Shown here one piece after another: positions 18,722 through 27,173 of a DNA stretch of 64,000 bases. Made by a program: the position numbers and the translations under genes. Source of the stretch: Gammaproteobacteria bacterium (GTDB lineage Bacteria; Pseudomonadota; Gammaproteobacteria; Xanthomonadales; SZUA-36). Numbering within the stretch: position 1 is the stretch's first letter; every line of letters starts with the position of its first letter. The stretch is from positions 1 through 64,000 of the forward strand of contig JAUIJU010000017.1 in NCBI GenBank assembly GCA_030431095.1, written 5' to 3'. The notes under the pieces were generated by a model that ran no database searches, was not told where the DNA came from, and saw nothing but the letters and a program-made list of their open reading frames with translations.

Positions 18722-20296
18722 ATGCGAATCATGCACCTGTTGTTCGTCGCCCTGGTGGCGACTGCCCTGTCCGCAGCCGCCCAGGCGCAGGACCAGCCGA
18801 ACATCCTGGTCATCTGGGGTGACGACGTCGGCACCTGGAACATCTCCTACAACAGCCGCGGCATGATGGGCTACGAAACGCCCAACATCGACCGCATCGC
18901 CGAAGAAGGCATGGGCTTCTCCGACTACTACGGTGAACAGTCCTGCACCGCCGGCCGCTCGTCGTTCATCATGGGCCAGAGCGTGTTCCGCACCGGCCTG
19001 TCGAAGGTCGGACTGCCCGGCGCCGAGGAGGGCATGCAGGAAGAAGACCCCACCATCGCCGTCATCCTCAAGGACCTGGGCTACGCCACCGGCCAATTCG
19101 GCAAGAATCACCTGGGTGACCGGGACGAACATCTGCCCACCAACCACGGTTTCGACGAGTTCCTGGGCAACCTGTATCACCTGAACGCGGAAGAGGAGCC
19201 GGAAAACGAAGACTACCCCGGCGACATGCAGATGCCCAACGGGCAGAGCTTCCGGCAGCGCTTCGGCCCGCGTGGCGTCATCCACTCCTTTGCCGACGGG
19301 CGCATCGAGGACACGGGCCCCCTGACCAGAAAGCGCATGGAAACGGTGGACGACGAAACCGCCAATGCCGCCCTGGACTTCATCGATCGCCAGCATGCCG
19401 CGGGCAAGCCCTGGTTCGTCTGGTGGTCCGGCACGCGCATGCACTTTCGCACCCACGTGAGCGAAGAGAAGATGACATGGTGCAAGGCGCAGTATCCGCG
19501 CGCCGACGAGTACTCCTGCGGCATGGTCGAGCACGACGCACACATCGGCCTGTTCCTGGACAAGCTGGACGAACTGGGCATCGCCGACAACACCATCGTG
19601 TTCTATTCGACGGACAACGGCCCGCACATGAACACCTGGCCCGATGCGGCGATGACGCCGTTTCGGGGCGAAAAGAACACCAATTGGGAAGGCGGCTGGC
19701 GCGTGCCGGCCTTCGTGCGCTGGCCCGGCAAGATCGAGGCCGGCAGCTACACCAACGAGATCATTCACCACATGGACTGGCTGCCGACCTTCGCCGCGGC
19801 CGCCGGCAAGGACGACATCAAGGAAGACCTGCTGGACGGCTACCGTTCGTCGTCCCTGGGACGCCGCTACAAGATCCATCTCGACGGCTACAACATTCTC
19901 CCCCTGCTGACGGGCGAGACGGATGCCTCGCCGCGCAAGGAGATCTTCTATTTCACGGACGACGGCGACCTGTCCTCGCTGCGCTACGCCGACTGGAAGA
20001 TCGTGTTCCTGGAGCAGGAGGTCTACACCACCCTGCGGGCGTGGATGGAGCCGCTGACGCCGCTGCGCACGCCGATGATCTTCAACCTGCGCCGCGACCC
20101 GTTCGAGCGCGCTTCCCTGACCTCCAACACGTACTACGACTGGATGCTGGACCGGGCCTTCATGCTGGTTCCCGCCCAGACCTACGTCGCGCAGTTCATG
20201 GAGACGTTCCAGGAATATCCGCCGCGCCAGAAGGCCGCCAGTTTCTCCCTGGACAAGGTCATGGAATCGCTGCAGCAACCCGGGGCGCACCAGTAG
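18722..20296 (+). CDS. Arylsulfatase (sulfatase S1 family), paralogue 1
   Basis: The ATG at 18722 is chosen because GGGGGGAA lies just upstream and a clean signal peptide follows (ending AQAQ-D); the frame is open further upstream but without a ribosome-binding site. The protein is 524 residues. Sulfatase features are PNILVIWGDDVG (metal-binding Asp 34/35), CTAGR (Cys 75, the residue to be converted to formylglycine), GKNHLGD, STDNGP (metal) and GEKNTNWEGG. It should hydrolyse sulfate esters in the periplasm; the substrate is unknown. The motif has Ala where the consensus CxPxR has Pro. A paralogue follows immediately, and a MoxR/Bat operon comes after that. Confidence 0.93.
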   Translation: MRIMHLLFVALVATALSAAAQAQDQPNILVIWGDDVGTWNISYNSRGMMGYETPNIDRIAEEGMGFSDYYGEQSCTAGRSSFIMGQSVFRTGLSKVGLPGAEEGMQEEDPTIAVILKDLGYATGQFGKNHLGDRDEHLPTNHGFDEFLGNLYHLNAEEEPENEDYPGDMQMPNGQSFRQRFGPRGVIHSFADGRIEDTGPLTRKRMETVDDETANAALDFIDRQHAAGKPWFVWWSGTRMHFRTHVSEEKMTWCKAQYPRADEYSCGMVEHDAHIGLFLDKLDELGIADNTIVFYSTDNGPHMNTWPDAAMTPFRGEKNTNWEGGWRVPAFVRWPGKIEAGSYTNEIIHHMDWLPTFAAAAGKDDIKEDLLDGYRSSSLGRRYKIHLDGYNILPLLTGETDASPRKEIFYFTDDGDLSSLRYADWKIVFLEQEVYTTLRAWMEPLTPLRTPMIFNLRRDPFERASLTSNTYYDWMLDRAFMLVPAQTYVAQFMETFQEYPPRQKAASFSLDKVMESLQQPGAHQ

Positions 20297-20311
20297 GCCG
20301 CGCATCATGCC

Positions 20312-20333
20312 GGCGGGGCCGGGCGGCCCCGCC
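20312..20333 (+). terminator. Hairpin after first sulfatase gene
   Basis: GGCGGGGCC (20312-20320), GGGC loop, GGCCCCGCC (20325-20333): a perfect 9-bp stem 15 bases after the stop. No clear T-run follows, so it may terminate weakly or protect the 3' end. Confidence 0.5.
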
Positions 20334-20347
20334 GTTCGCGCAGTCTA

Positions 20348-20375
20348 TTAAGAAAACCGTGTTTTCGACTACACT
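20348..20375 (+). promoter_or_regulatory. Promoter-like element for the second sulfatase
   Basis: TTAAGA (20348-20353), 16-base spacer, TACACT (20370-20375), 40 bases before the ATG. The -10 hexamer is the same as for the first sulfatase. Confidence 0.4.
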
Positions 20376-20414
20376 CAGAGACTCATTTCTCAACCTTTAC
20401 CCTTGGGGGGAATC

Positions 20415-21971
20415 ATGCACCTAAGACACCTTTTTGCTGCCGTCCTGTGCACGGCGCTCGCAAGCTCCCAGGCGCTGGCCCAGGACAAACCCAATATCCT
20501 CGTTATCTGGGGTGACGATATCGGCGAGTCACAGATCAGCGCTTACACGCGCGGCATGATGGGATATCACACGCCCAACATCGACCGTATCGCCAACGAG
20601 GGCATGCTGTTCACCGATGCCTACGGCCAGCAAAGTTGCACCGCGGGCCGCGCCAGCTTCATCCTGGGCATGGAGCCGTTCCGCACCGGACTGCTGACCA
20701 TCGGCATGCCCGGGGATCCACACGGCATCACCGAGTGGATGCCCACTTTGGCCGATGTGCTCAAAGAGCAGGGCTACGCCACGGGGCAATTTGGCAAAAA
20801 CCACCTGGGCGACCATGACGAACACCTGCCGACCAATCACGGTTTCGACGAGTTTTTCGGCAACCTGTATCACCTCAACGCCGAGGAGGAACCGGAGGGT
20901 TACTTTTATCCGAAAGACCCTGAGTTTCTCGAGAAGTTTGGCCCACGCGGCGTCATCAAGTCCTCAGTCGACGGGGAGGTCCAGGACACCGGCCCGCTGA
21001 ACACCAAGCGAATGGAAACCATCGACGAAGAGTTTCTGGCCGCTGCCAAGGATTACATCGAGCGACAGGCCAAGGCTGACAACCCCTTTTTCGTGTGGTT
21101 CAACTCCACTCGCATGCACGTGTTCACACACCTTAAGGAAGAGTCTCTCGGCGTGACGGGCAAGGGAATCCACGCCGATGGCATGGTGGAGCACGACGGC
21201 CACGTCGGCGAACTGCTCGATCTGCTGGACGAGTTGGACATCGCCGACGACACCATCGTGATTTACAGCACGGACAATGGCGCCGAATTGGCCCTCTGGC
21301 CGGACGGCGCGATGACCATGTTCCACAGTGAGAAGGGCACCACCTGGGAAGGCGGACTGCGCGTTCCAATGATGGTTCGCTGGCCAGGGGTGATCGAAGC
21401 GGGTTCGGTCTCCAATGAAATTATCTCCAACATCGACTGGTACAACACGTTGGCCGCCGCTGGCGGCGCGCCAAATATCAAGGAAGACCTGGCCAAGGGC
21501 ACCCGCCTGAATGGCAAGCAGTTCAAAGTAAAAAACGATGGCCACAATTTCCTTCCGTACCTCAGGGGTGAAGTCGACAAAGGCCCGCGCAACCACATCC
21601 TGTACTTCGACCAGGGCGGCAATCTGAACGCGATTCGCTGGCAGGACTGGAAACTGAGCTTCGCGGTGCAGGACGGCAACATCGCAATGGGTAGCCGCAA
21701 AATCACGTCCTGGGCAGGGATTACGAATTTGCGGATGGATCCCTATGAGAAAGCCGCGCACCACGGAGGGAGCTACATGGACTGGTACGCACGGAATATG
21801 TGGTTATTGGTGCCCATCCAATCCGTCATCAAGGACTTTTTTTCCGATTTCACGGATTACCCGTACCAGACAGGGTCGTCACTCAATGCCGCCGGTATCA
21901 ATTACGGCCTGTTGCGGCAACAGGACGCACTCAAACGCCTGAAGGAACTCGAGTCGATCAAGACCCGCTAA
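20415..21971 (+). CDS. Arylsulfatase (sulfatase S1 family), paralogue 2
   Basis: ATG 20415 follows GGGGGGAATC, nearly the same ribosome-binding site as the first sulfatase. The product is 518 residues with a signal peptide ending ALAQ-D. Residue positions match paralogue 1: Asp 34/35, CTAGR at Cys 75, GKNHLGDHDEHLP, STDNGAE and GTTWEGG. The two genes clearly arose by duplication or by joint acquisition. Base use differs: hand counts of two 60-base stretches (21481-21540 and 21781-21840) give 52% and 47% GC, below the roughly 60% or more in neighbouring genes. That could reflect more recent transfer. No formylglycine-generating enzyme is encoded in the window. Confidence 0.93.
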   Translation: MHLRHLFAAVLCTALASSQALAQDKPNILVIWGDDIGESQISAYTRGMMGYHTPNIDRIANEGMLFTDAYGQQSCTAGRASFILGMEPFRTGLLTIGMPGDPHGITEWMPTLADVLKEQGYATGQFGKNHLGDHDEHLPTNHGFDEFFGNLYHLNAEEEPEGYFYPKDPEFLEKFGPRGVIKSSVDGEVQDTGPLNTKRMETIDEEFLAAAKDYIERQAKADNPFFVWFNSTRMHVFTHLKEESLGVTGKGIHADGMVEHDGHVGELLDLLDELDIADDTIVIYSTDNGAELALWPDGAMTMFHSEKGTTWEGGLRVPMMVRWPGVIEAGSVSNEIISNIDWYNTLAAAGGAPNIKEDLAKGTRLNGKQFKVKNDGHNFLPYLRGEVDKGPRNHILYFDQGGNLNAIRWQDWKLSFAVQDGNIAMGSRKITSWAGITNLRMDPYEKAAHHGGSYMDWYARNMWLLVPIQSVIKDFFSDFTDYPYQTGSSLNAAGINYGLLRQQDALKRLKELESIKTR

Positions 21972-22022
21972 ACCTTGTGCCGCCCGACGATACGGGCACA
22001 TCCAGCGGGTTGATGACCCAAT

Positions 22023-22047
22023 GCCGCCCGCGTCTCGCGCGGGCGGC
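22023..22047 (+). terminator. Strong hairpin after second sulfatase gene
   Basis: GCCGCCCGCG (22023-22032), loop TCTCG, CGCGGGCGGC (22038-22047): a perfect 10-bp stem 51 bases after the stop and 85 bases before moxR. There is no T-tract, so it may be a weak terminator or allow readthrough into moxR. Confidence 0.5.
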
Positions 22048-22131
22048 AGTTCGCCAGTCATTAAACCGACCCGTTTCGCTGGTCGGCAGGCGAGCCAAAT
22101 GTTATTTCGACACCGCCTTTCGAGACCACCC

Positions 22132-23097
22132 ATGTCCCAACTGACCACCATCCAGGATCTCCAGGCCCGCATGGGCGAGGCCATTATCGGCCAGGAAACC
22201 GTCATCGAGCAGCTGCTGATCGGCCTGCTGGCCAACGGCAACGTGCTGCTCGAAGGCCTGCCCGGCCTGGCCAAGACCCGCGCCGTGAAAGCCCTGGCGA
22301 AAAACCTGGAAGCGGATTTCTCCCGCGTCCAGTTCACGCCCGACCTGTTGCCGGCGGACGTGACCGGCACGGAGATGCTCTACACCGAAGGCGGTGAGAA
22401 CGTGTTCCGCTTCGACCAGGGCCCCATCTTCGCCAACATCGTGCTGGCCGACGAGGTGAACCGCGCCCCGGCCAAGGTGCAGGCCGCCCTGCTCGAAGCC
22501 ATGGAGGAACGCCAGGTCACCGTGGCCGGCACCACCCACGCGCTGCCTGAACTGTTCATGGTCATGGCCACCCAGAACCCGATCGAGCAGGAAGGCACCT
22601 ACCCCCTGCCCGAGGCGCAGATGGACCGCTTCCTGTTGCACGTGTACGTGGACTACGGCACCGAGGAGGCCGAGGCGGAGATCATCCGGCTGGTGCGCGG
22701 CGAGGAACACCCCGCCGCTGTCGAGACCAAAGCACCCATCGCGCAGTCCGCCGTGCTGGACGCGCGCAAGGAGATCGGCGCGGTGCGCGTCGGCGAGGCA
22801 GTGGAAAAATACATGGTCGACCTGATCTACGCCTCCCGTTTTCCGGACCGCTACGGCGACCCGCTGGCCGGCTGGATCCAGGTCGGCGGCAGCCCGCGCG
22901 CCAGCATCGGCCTGGACCGTTGTGCCCGGGTCAGGGCGTGGCTGGACGGGCGCGATCACGTGTTGCCCGAGGACGTGAAGGGCGTGGCCCACGGCGTCCT
23001 GCGCCACCGCCTCAAACTCAGCTACGAAGCCAGCGCCGACGGGGTCTCCGCCAACGACGTGATCGACCGGCTGCTCGAGGTCGTGGCCGTGGCCTGA
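22132..23097 (+). CDS. MoxR family AAA+ ATPase
   Basis: The ATG at 22132 (MSQLTTIQDLQARM) is chosen over upstream in-frame starts because it matches the usual MoxR N-terminus; the ribosome-binding site is weak. The protein is 321 residues with Walker A LLEGLPGLAKTRAVK (about 38-52), Walker B VLADEVNRAPAK, sensor MVMATQNPIEQEG and the C-terminal lid. MoxR ATPases act as cytoplasmic chaperones that work with VWA proteins to insert metals or mature complexes (known family role). It opens an operon with DUF58, DUF4381 and Bat genes. Its client here may be the sulfatases or the octaheme cytochrome (inference). Confidence 0.93.
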   Translation: MSQLTTIQDLQARMGEAIIGQETVIEQLLIGLLANGNVLLEGLPGLAKTRAVKALAKNLEADFSRVQFTPDLLPADVTGTEMLYTEGGENVFRFDQGPIFANIVLADEVNRAPAKVQAALLEAMEERQVTVAGTTHALPELFMVMATQNPIEQEGTYPLPEAQMDRFLLHVYVDYGTEEAEAEIIRLVRGEEHPAAVETKAPIAQSAVLDARKEIGAVRVGEAVEKYMVDLIYASRFPDRYGDPLAGWIQVGGSPRASIGLDRCARVRAWLDGRDHVLPEDVKGVAHGVLRHRLKLSYEASADGVSANDVIDRLLEVVAVA

Positions 23098-23125
23098 GCG
23101 GTCCGTCCGCGCACACGTCGACCTC

Positions 23126-24097
23126 ATGGACTTTCCCCGGGTATCGGAACGCACGCCAGGCCAGGCCGCCGGTGACGGCGTTCATGCCGCCCTGGACGAC
23201 CTCGTAAGGCTGCAGTTCAAGGCGCGCGGTTTCAGCTTTCTTCCGCGACAACCGGTGCACAGCATACTCGCCGGGCGACACGCCTCGCGCCTGCGCGGGC
23301 GCGGCCTGAATTTCGAAGAATTGCGCACCTATCTGCCGGGCGACGACATCCGCAACATGGACTGGAAAGTCACCGCCCGCACGCGGGAGCCGCACGTGCG
23401 CGTGTACACCGAGGAAAAGGACCGTCCGGTGTGGATCCTGGTGGACCAACGCGTCTCGATGTTCTTTGGCAGCCAGGTCAAAATGAAGTCGGTCCTGGCC
23501 GCGGAAGCCGCCGCCCTGGCCGGCTGGCGCACCCTGGCCGCGGGCGATCGGCCCGGCGGCATCGTGTTCGGCGACCAGGGTCAGGACCTGGTTCAGCCGC
23601 ACCGCAGCGAAGGCCGGGTCATGGAGTTGCTGGGCCGCGTGGTCGCACGCAACCGGTCCCTTTCCGCCCAGGCGGGGCCGCCCCGCGCGGCCGCCCTGAA
23701 CGAGGCGCTGGCCACGGTGGCGCGCTTCGCCCTCCACGACGCACTGGTGGTGCTGATCACCGACGGTTTCGGCGCCGACGACGCCACCCGGCGTCACGTG
23801 TCGCGCCTGACCCGGCACAATGACGTCCTGTTCGCCCTGGTGTACGACGAGATGGAACGCGAACTCAGCGACGCGGGCCGTCTGGCCTTCAGTGACGGCG
23901 CCGGCCAGCTGGAGGTCGACACCGGTTCCGGCAGCCTGCGTGAGCGCTACCGGGAGCGTTTCGAGCAGCGGGTCGAACGTCTGCGCCAGGCCTCGCTGCG
24001 TTACGAAATACCCGTTCTGCCCCTGCACACCGGCGCCGGCGCCGCGGAACAGATCCGTGACCTGATCGGCCGGCGCCGCGCCGCCCCGCGACACTGA
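23126..24097 (+). CDS. DUF58 domain protein (VWA-like, MoxR partner)
   Basis: The 323-residue product has the DUF58 hallmark segment GRGLNFEELRTYLPGDDIRN followed by DWKVTARTREPHVRVYTEE (about residues 58-95). A VWA-like fold comes next, in which DQRVSMFF replaces a DxSxS motif. No signal peptide or membrane segment is evident, so it is cytosolic. DUF58 proteins nearly always follow MoxR ATPases and are thought to be part of the same chaperone module. ATG 23126 lies 28 bases after the moxR stop. Its stop overlaps the next ATG (TGATGA), so translation is coupled to the DUF4381 gene. Confidence 0.9.
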   Translation: MDFPRVSERTPGQAAGDGVHAALDDLVRLQFKARGFSFLPRQPVHSILAGRHASRLRGRGLNFEELRTYLPGDDIRNMDWKVTARTREPHVRVYTEEKDRPVWILVDQRVSMFFGSQVKMKSVLAAEAAALAGWRTLAAGDRPGGIVFGDQGQDLVQPHRSEGRVMELLGRVVARNRSLSAQAGPPRAAALNEALATVARFALHDALVVLITDGFGADDATRRHVSRLTRHNDVLFALVYDEMERELSDAGRLAFSDGAGQLEVDTGSGSLRERYRERFEQRVERLRQASLRYEIPVLPLHTGAGAAEQIRDLIGRRRAAPRH

Positions 24098-24552
24098 TGA
24101 ACGACGCGACCAGTCTCGAGCGCCTGCACCCGATCGTCACCCCCGAACCGGTGGGCTGGCTGCCGCTGGCGCCCGGCTGGATCGTGCTGCTGGTGGTGGC
24201 CGCGATCGTGTCCCTGGCGCTGGCCTGGCGGGCCTGGCTGGCCTGGCGCGACGACCGCTACCGGCGCCAGGCCCTGCGCGAGCTGCGCGCGATGCAGGAC
24301 ACCCGCGCCCTGCCCGCCCTGCTGCGCCGGGCCGCCCTGAGCGCCTGGCCACGCGAGCAGGTCGCCGCCCTGGAGGGCGAGGCCTGGCACCGTTTCCTGG
24401 ACCAGAGCGCCGGCCTCGAACGGTTCCAGGGCGACTGTGGTCCGTTGCTCGACCGCGTCGCCTACGGCGGCACACCCCTGACGGACACCGAGGGCGACAC
24501 CCTGCGCGCCGCGACCCGGGACTGGCTGCGCGATCACCGGAGGCCGGCCTGA
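24097..24552 (+). CDS. DUF4381 membrane protein
   Basis: This 151-residue protein has one membrane helix (about residues 27-46, WIVLLVVAAIVSLALAW) preceded by the PVGWLPLAPGW motif typical of DUF4381. The C-terminal part is a soluble helical domain rich in Arg, Ala and Leu. It always appears to travel with moxR-DUF58-batA genes (known pattern). It probably anchors or bridges the VWA proteins at the inner membrane (inference). Start and stop overlap or abut both neighbours (ATG 24097 overlaps the DUF58 stop; batA starts two bases after the stop). Confidence 0.9.
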   Translation: MNDATSLERLHPIVTPEPVGWLPLAPGWIVLLVVAAIVSLALAWRAWLAWRDDRYRRQALRELRAMQDTRALPALLRRAALSAWPREQVAALEGEAWHRFLDQSAGLERFQGDCGPLLDRVAYGGTPLTDTEGDTLRAATRDWLRDHRRPA

Positions 24553-24553
24553 C

Positions 24554-25573
24554 ATGCTGACCCTGGCCCATCCCTGGCTGTTGCTGCTGCTGCCCCTGCC
24601 CCTGCTGCTGCGGGCATTGCTGCCGGCACACCGCGAACCCCGCGTGGCCGTCCGCGCCCCCTTCACCGACCGGCTGGCGGACCTGACCGGCCAGGCGCCG
24701 GCGGATGGCGCGGCGGTACTGCGCCGTAAACGGATGCAGTGGGTATTGCTCGCCAGTTGCTGGCTCCTGCTGGTGGCGGGCCTGGCGCGTCCGCAATGGC
24801 TGGAGGACCCGGTGGTCGACAACCTGCCCATGCGCGACATGCTGCTGGCGGTGGACCTGTCGGGCTCCATGGAAACCGAGGATTTCACCGATGCGACGGG
24901 CAACACCACCGACCGTCTCACGGCCGTGAAGCAGGTGCTGGCGGACTTCCTGGCCGAGCGCGACGGCGATCGCGTGGCGCTGGTGTTCTTTGGCTCCGCG
25001 CCGTTCGTCCAGGCACCGTTCACCGCCGACCTCGAGGTGGTGCAGGAGCTCCTGGACGAAGCCCAGGTGCGCATGCTGGGTCCGCGCACCATGCTCGGCG
25101 ACGCCATGGGCCTGGCCCTGAACCTGTTCGAACGCAGCGAGGTCGACGAGCGCGTGATGATCGTTCTGACCGACGGTAACGACACCGGCAGCCTGGTGCC
25201 GCCGGCGCGCGCCGCGAAGATCGCGGCCGACGAGGGCGTGACGGTGCACACCGTGGCCATCGGTGACCCGGAGGCCGCCGGCGAGCAGGCCCTGGACGAG
25301 GCCACCCTGCGCGAGGTGGCGTCCATCACCGGCGGCGGCTACTACCACGCCGGCAACCGCGAGGAGATGGCTTCCATCTACACCGAACTGGACGCCCTGA
25401 ACCCACGCCAGGTGCAGACGGTCAGTTACCGGCCCCGGCGGGACCTCTATCCCTGGCCGCTGGGCGCCGCCATGGCCTTCACCCTGGCCTTCTTTGCCCT
25501 GGCGCCACGACGCCGGCCGCACCGCACGGCTTTGCCCGCGCGGAGCAGGGCCACCGCGGAGACCGCCCCGTGA
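24554..25573 (+). CDS. batA: BatA-like von Willebrand factor A membrane protein
   Basis: The product is 339 residues. Two N-terminal hydrophobic helices (about 7-23 and 58-76) precede a VWA domain with an intact MIDAS: AVDLSGSMETEDF (DxSxS), a Thr in the PRTMLGDAMG loop and VLTDGND. A third helix near residue 298-315 closes the protein, giving the usual BatA topology with the VWA domain in the periplasm. VWA domains bind partners through a divalent metal. It works with MoxR in assembly or stress tolerance in other bacteria (Bat operon of Bacteroides and Leptospira). It overlaps batB by four bases. Confidence 0.92.
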   Translation: MLTLAHPWLLLLLPLPLLLRALLPAHREPRVAVRAPFTDRLADLTGQAPADGAAVLRRKRMQWVLLASCWLLLVAGLARPQWLEDPVVDNLPMRDMLLAVDLSGSMETEDFTDATGNTTDRLTAVKQVLADFLAERDGDRVALVFFGSAPFVQAPFTADLEVVQELLDEAQVRMLGPRTMLGDAMGLALNLFERSEVDERVMIVLTDGNDTGSLVPPARAAKIAADEGVTVHTVAIGDPEAAGEQALDEATLREVASITGGGYYHAGNREEMASIYTELDALNPRQVQTVSYRPRRDLYPWPLGAAMAFTLAFFALAPRRRPHRTALPARSRATAETAP

Positions 25574-26538
25574 GCTGGCTCACGGCCTTTCATTTCCTGC
25601 GCCCGGCCTGGCTGTTGCTGCTGTTGCCGGCTGCCTGGCTGACCTGGCTGGCCCTGCGCCGCGCCGATCCCAGTGGCGGCTGGCGCGGCCTGATGGCGCC
25701 GCAACTGCTGGACGCCCTGTCCGTGGAAGCCGGTACGCAACGCGGACGCCTGCGGCCGCCGCACCTGCTGTTCGGGGCGCTGGTCGTCGGCAGCGTGGCG
25801 CTGGCGGGCCCCACCTGGGAGCGACAGCCCACGCCGTTCGCCCAGGACCAGGCCGCGGTGTTCCTGGTGGTGAAAGTGACGCCGTCCATGCTGGCGCAGG
25901 ACATCCAGCCCAGCCGCCTGGAGCGCGGCGTGCAGAAGATCGGTGATTTTCTGCAGCTCAAGGCGGGCCAGCGCGCCGGACTCATCGCCTACGCCGGCAC
26001 CGCCCACCTGGCCATGCCCCTGACCTCGGACCCCGATGTGATTCTCGACTTCGCCAGCGCCCTGACGCCCGACGCGATGCCCGAGGCAGGCGCCGACGTG
26101 GTCGCCGCGGTGCGCCTGGCCAACCAGCGGCTGCAACGCGCGGCCGTTCCCGGTTCCATCGTGCTGCTGGCCGACGACGTGGACCCGGACCAGGTGGACG
26201 CCCTGCGCCAGTTGCACGCCGATGGCGGCGCACCGGTGCACATCCTGGCGCTGGCCGGCGGCGCCGACGTGGTGCCGCCGCCGGGCAGCCCGCCGGCGCC
26301 ACCGCTGGATGAGGACCGCATGCGCGAGGCGGCGCATGCCGGGGGAGGGGACCTGGTGGTGGTCACACCCGACGACAGTGACGTGCGCAGCCTGGCCGCC
26401 GGCGTGGCGCGCGGCATCCGCGACGCCCCGGCCGGCAAAGGCGAGGCCTGGCGCGACATGGGCTGGTGGCTGCTGCCCCTGCTGGCGATCCTGCTGTTGC
26501 CGTTTTTCCGCCACGGCGGCGCGGTGGTGGTCGAATGA
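25570..26538 (+). CDS. batB: BatB-like VWA protein with degenerate MIDAS
   Basis: A GTG start at 25570 overlaps the batA stop (GTGA). The protein has 322 residues, an N-terminal helix pair (about 12-29 and 66-80), a VWA domain and a C-terminal helix (about 300-315). The normal metal-site DxSxS is replaced by KVTPS (Lys 102 in place of Asp), while the following sequence SRLERGVQKIGDFL keeps the BatB pattern. The DxxDGE-type loop reads LLADDVDPD. Metal binding by MIDAS is therefore probably lost, unlike BatA (inference). It overlaps the next gene by four bases (ATGA). Confidence 0.9.
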   Translation: MSWLTAFHFLRPAWLLLLLPAAWLTWLALRRADPSGGWRGLMAPQLLDALSVEAGTQRGRLRPPHLLFGALVVGSVALAGPTWERQPTPFAQDQAAVFLVVKVTPSMLAQDIQPSRLERGVQKIGDFLQLKAGQRAGLIAYAGTAHLAMPLTSDPDVILDFASALTPDAMPEAGADVVAAVRLANQRLQRAAVPGSIVLLADDVDPDQVDALRQLHADGGAPVHILALAGGADVVPPPGSPPAPPLDEDRMREAAHAGGGDLVVVTPDDSDVRSLAAGVARGIRDAPAGKGEAWRDMGWWLLPLLAILLLPFFRHGGAVVVE

Positions 26539-27173
26539 ATCGGCGCTTCACGACGGGGACCCTGTTGGTGGGCCTGCTGACGGCCACGACCGTCCGGGCC
26601 GACTTCCTCGACTGGTGGCTGACGCCGGATCAGCAGGGCCAGCGCCTGGCCGACCAGGAACACTATGCCGAGGCGGCGGAGCATTTCACCACGCCCGACC
26701 GGATCGGCGCGGCCCTGTACACCGCCGGCAACTTCAAGGACGCCGCAACGGTGTTTGGGCGTCAACGAGGCCCGGAGGGCGCCTACAACCGGGGCAACGC
26801 GCTGATCTTCCTGGGCCAGTACGACGATGCCATTGCCGCCTATGACGCGGCGCTGGAGGCGCGTCCCGACTGGACCGAGGCGCAGGAAAACCGGGCCATC
26901 GCCGTGGCGCGCAAGGCGGCCATGGAGGTCCCCAACGACGGCTCCGAAGGCACCGAGGGCCAGCTCGGCGCCGACGAGATCGTGATGGACGACAGCCAGG
27001 ATAACGCGGGTAAGGGACAGGACGTCGAACTGCAGGCCCAGGAACAGGGCAAGGACGAGGCTTCGATGCGCGCGCTGTGGCTGCGCCGGGTACAGACCAA
27101 CCCGTCGGACTTTCTGCAGGCCAAGTTCGCCGCCCAGCTCCGGGCGCAGGAACAGCCGGAGACGGACCCGTGA
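26535..27173 (+). CDS. TPR protein of the Bat operon (BatC-like)
   Basis: ATG 26535 overlaps the batB stop. The 212-residue product has a signal peptide or membrane anchor (MNRRFTTGTLLVGLLTATTVRA-D). A TPR unit is clear at about residues 83-115 (YNRGNALIFLGQYDDAIAAYDAALEARPDW), with a weaker unit before it. An acidic, Gln-rich low-complexity stretch (about 135-175) leads to a C-terminal LWLRRVQTNPSDFLQAKFAAQ motif, which is typical of TPR proteins next to BatD. It is likely periplasmic and a scaffold for the Bat complex (inference). It overlaps batD by four bases. Confidence 0.88.
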   Translation: MNRRFTTGTLLVGLLTATTVRADFLDWWLTPDQQGQRLADQEHYAEAAEHFTTPDRIGAALYTAGNFKDAATVFGRQRGPEGAYNRGNALIFLGQYDDAIAAYDAALEARPDWTEAQENRAIAVARKAAMEVPNDGSEGTEGQLGADEIVMDDSQDNAGKGQDVELQAQEQGKDEASMRALWLRRVQTNPSDFLQAKFAAQLRAQEQPETDP

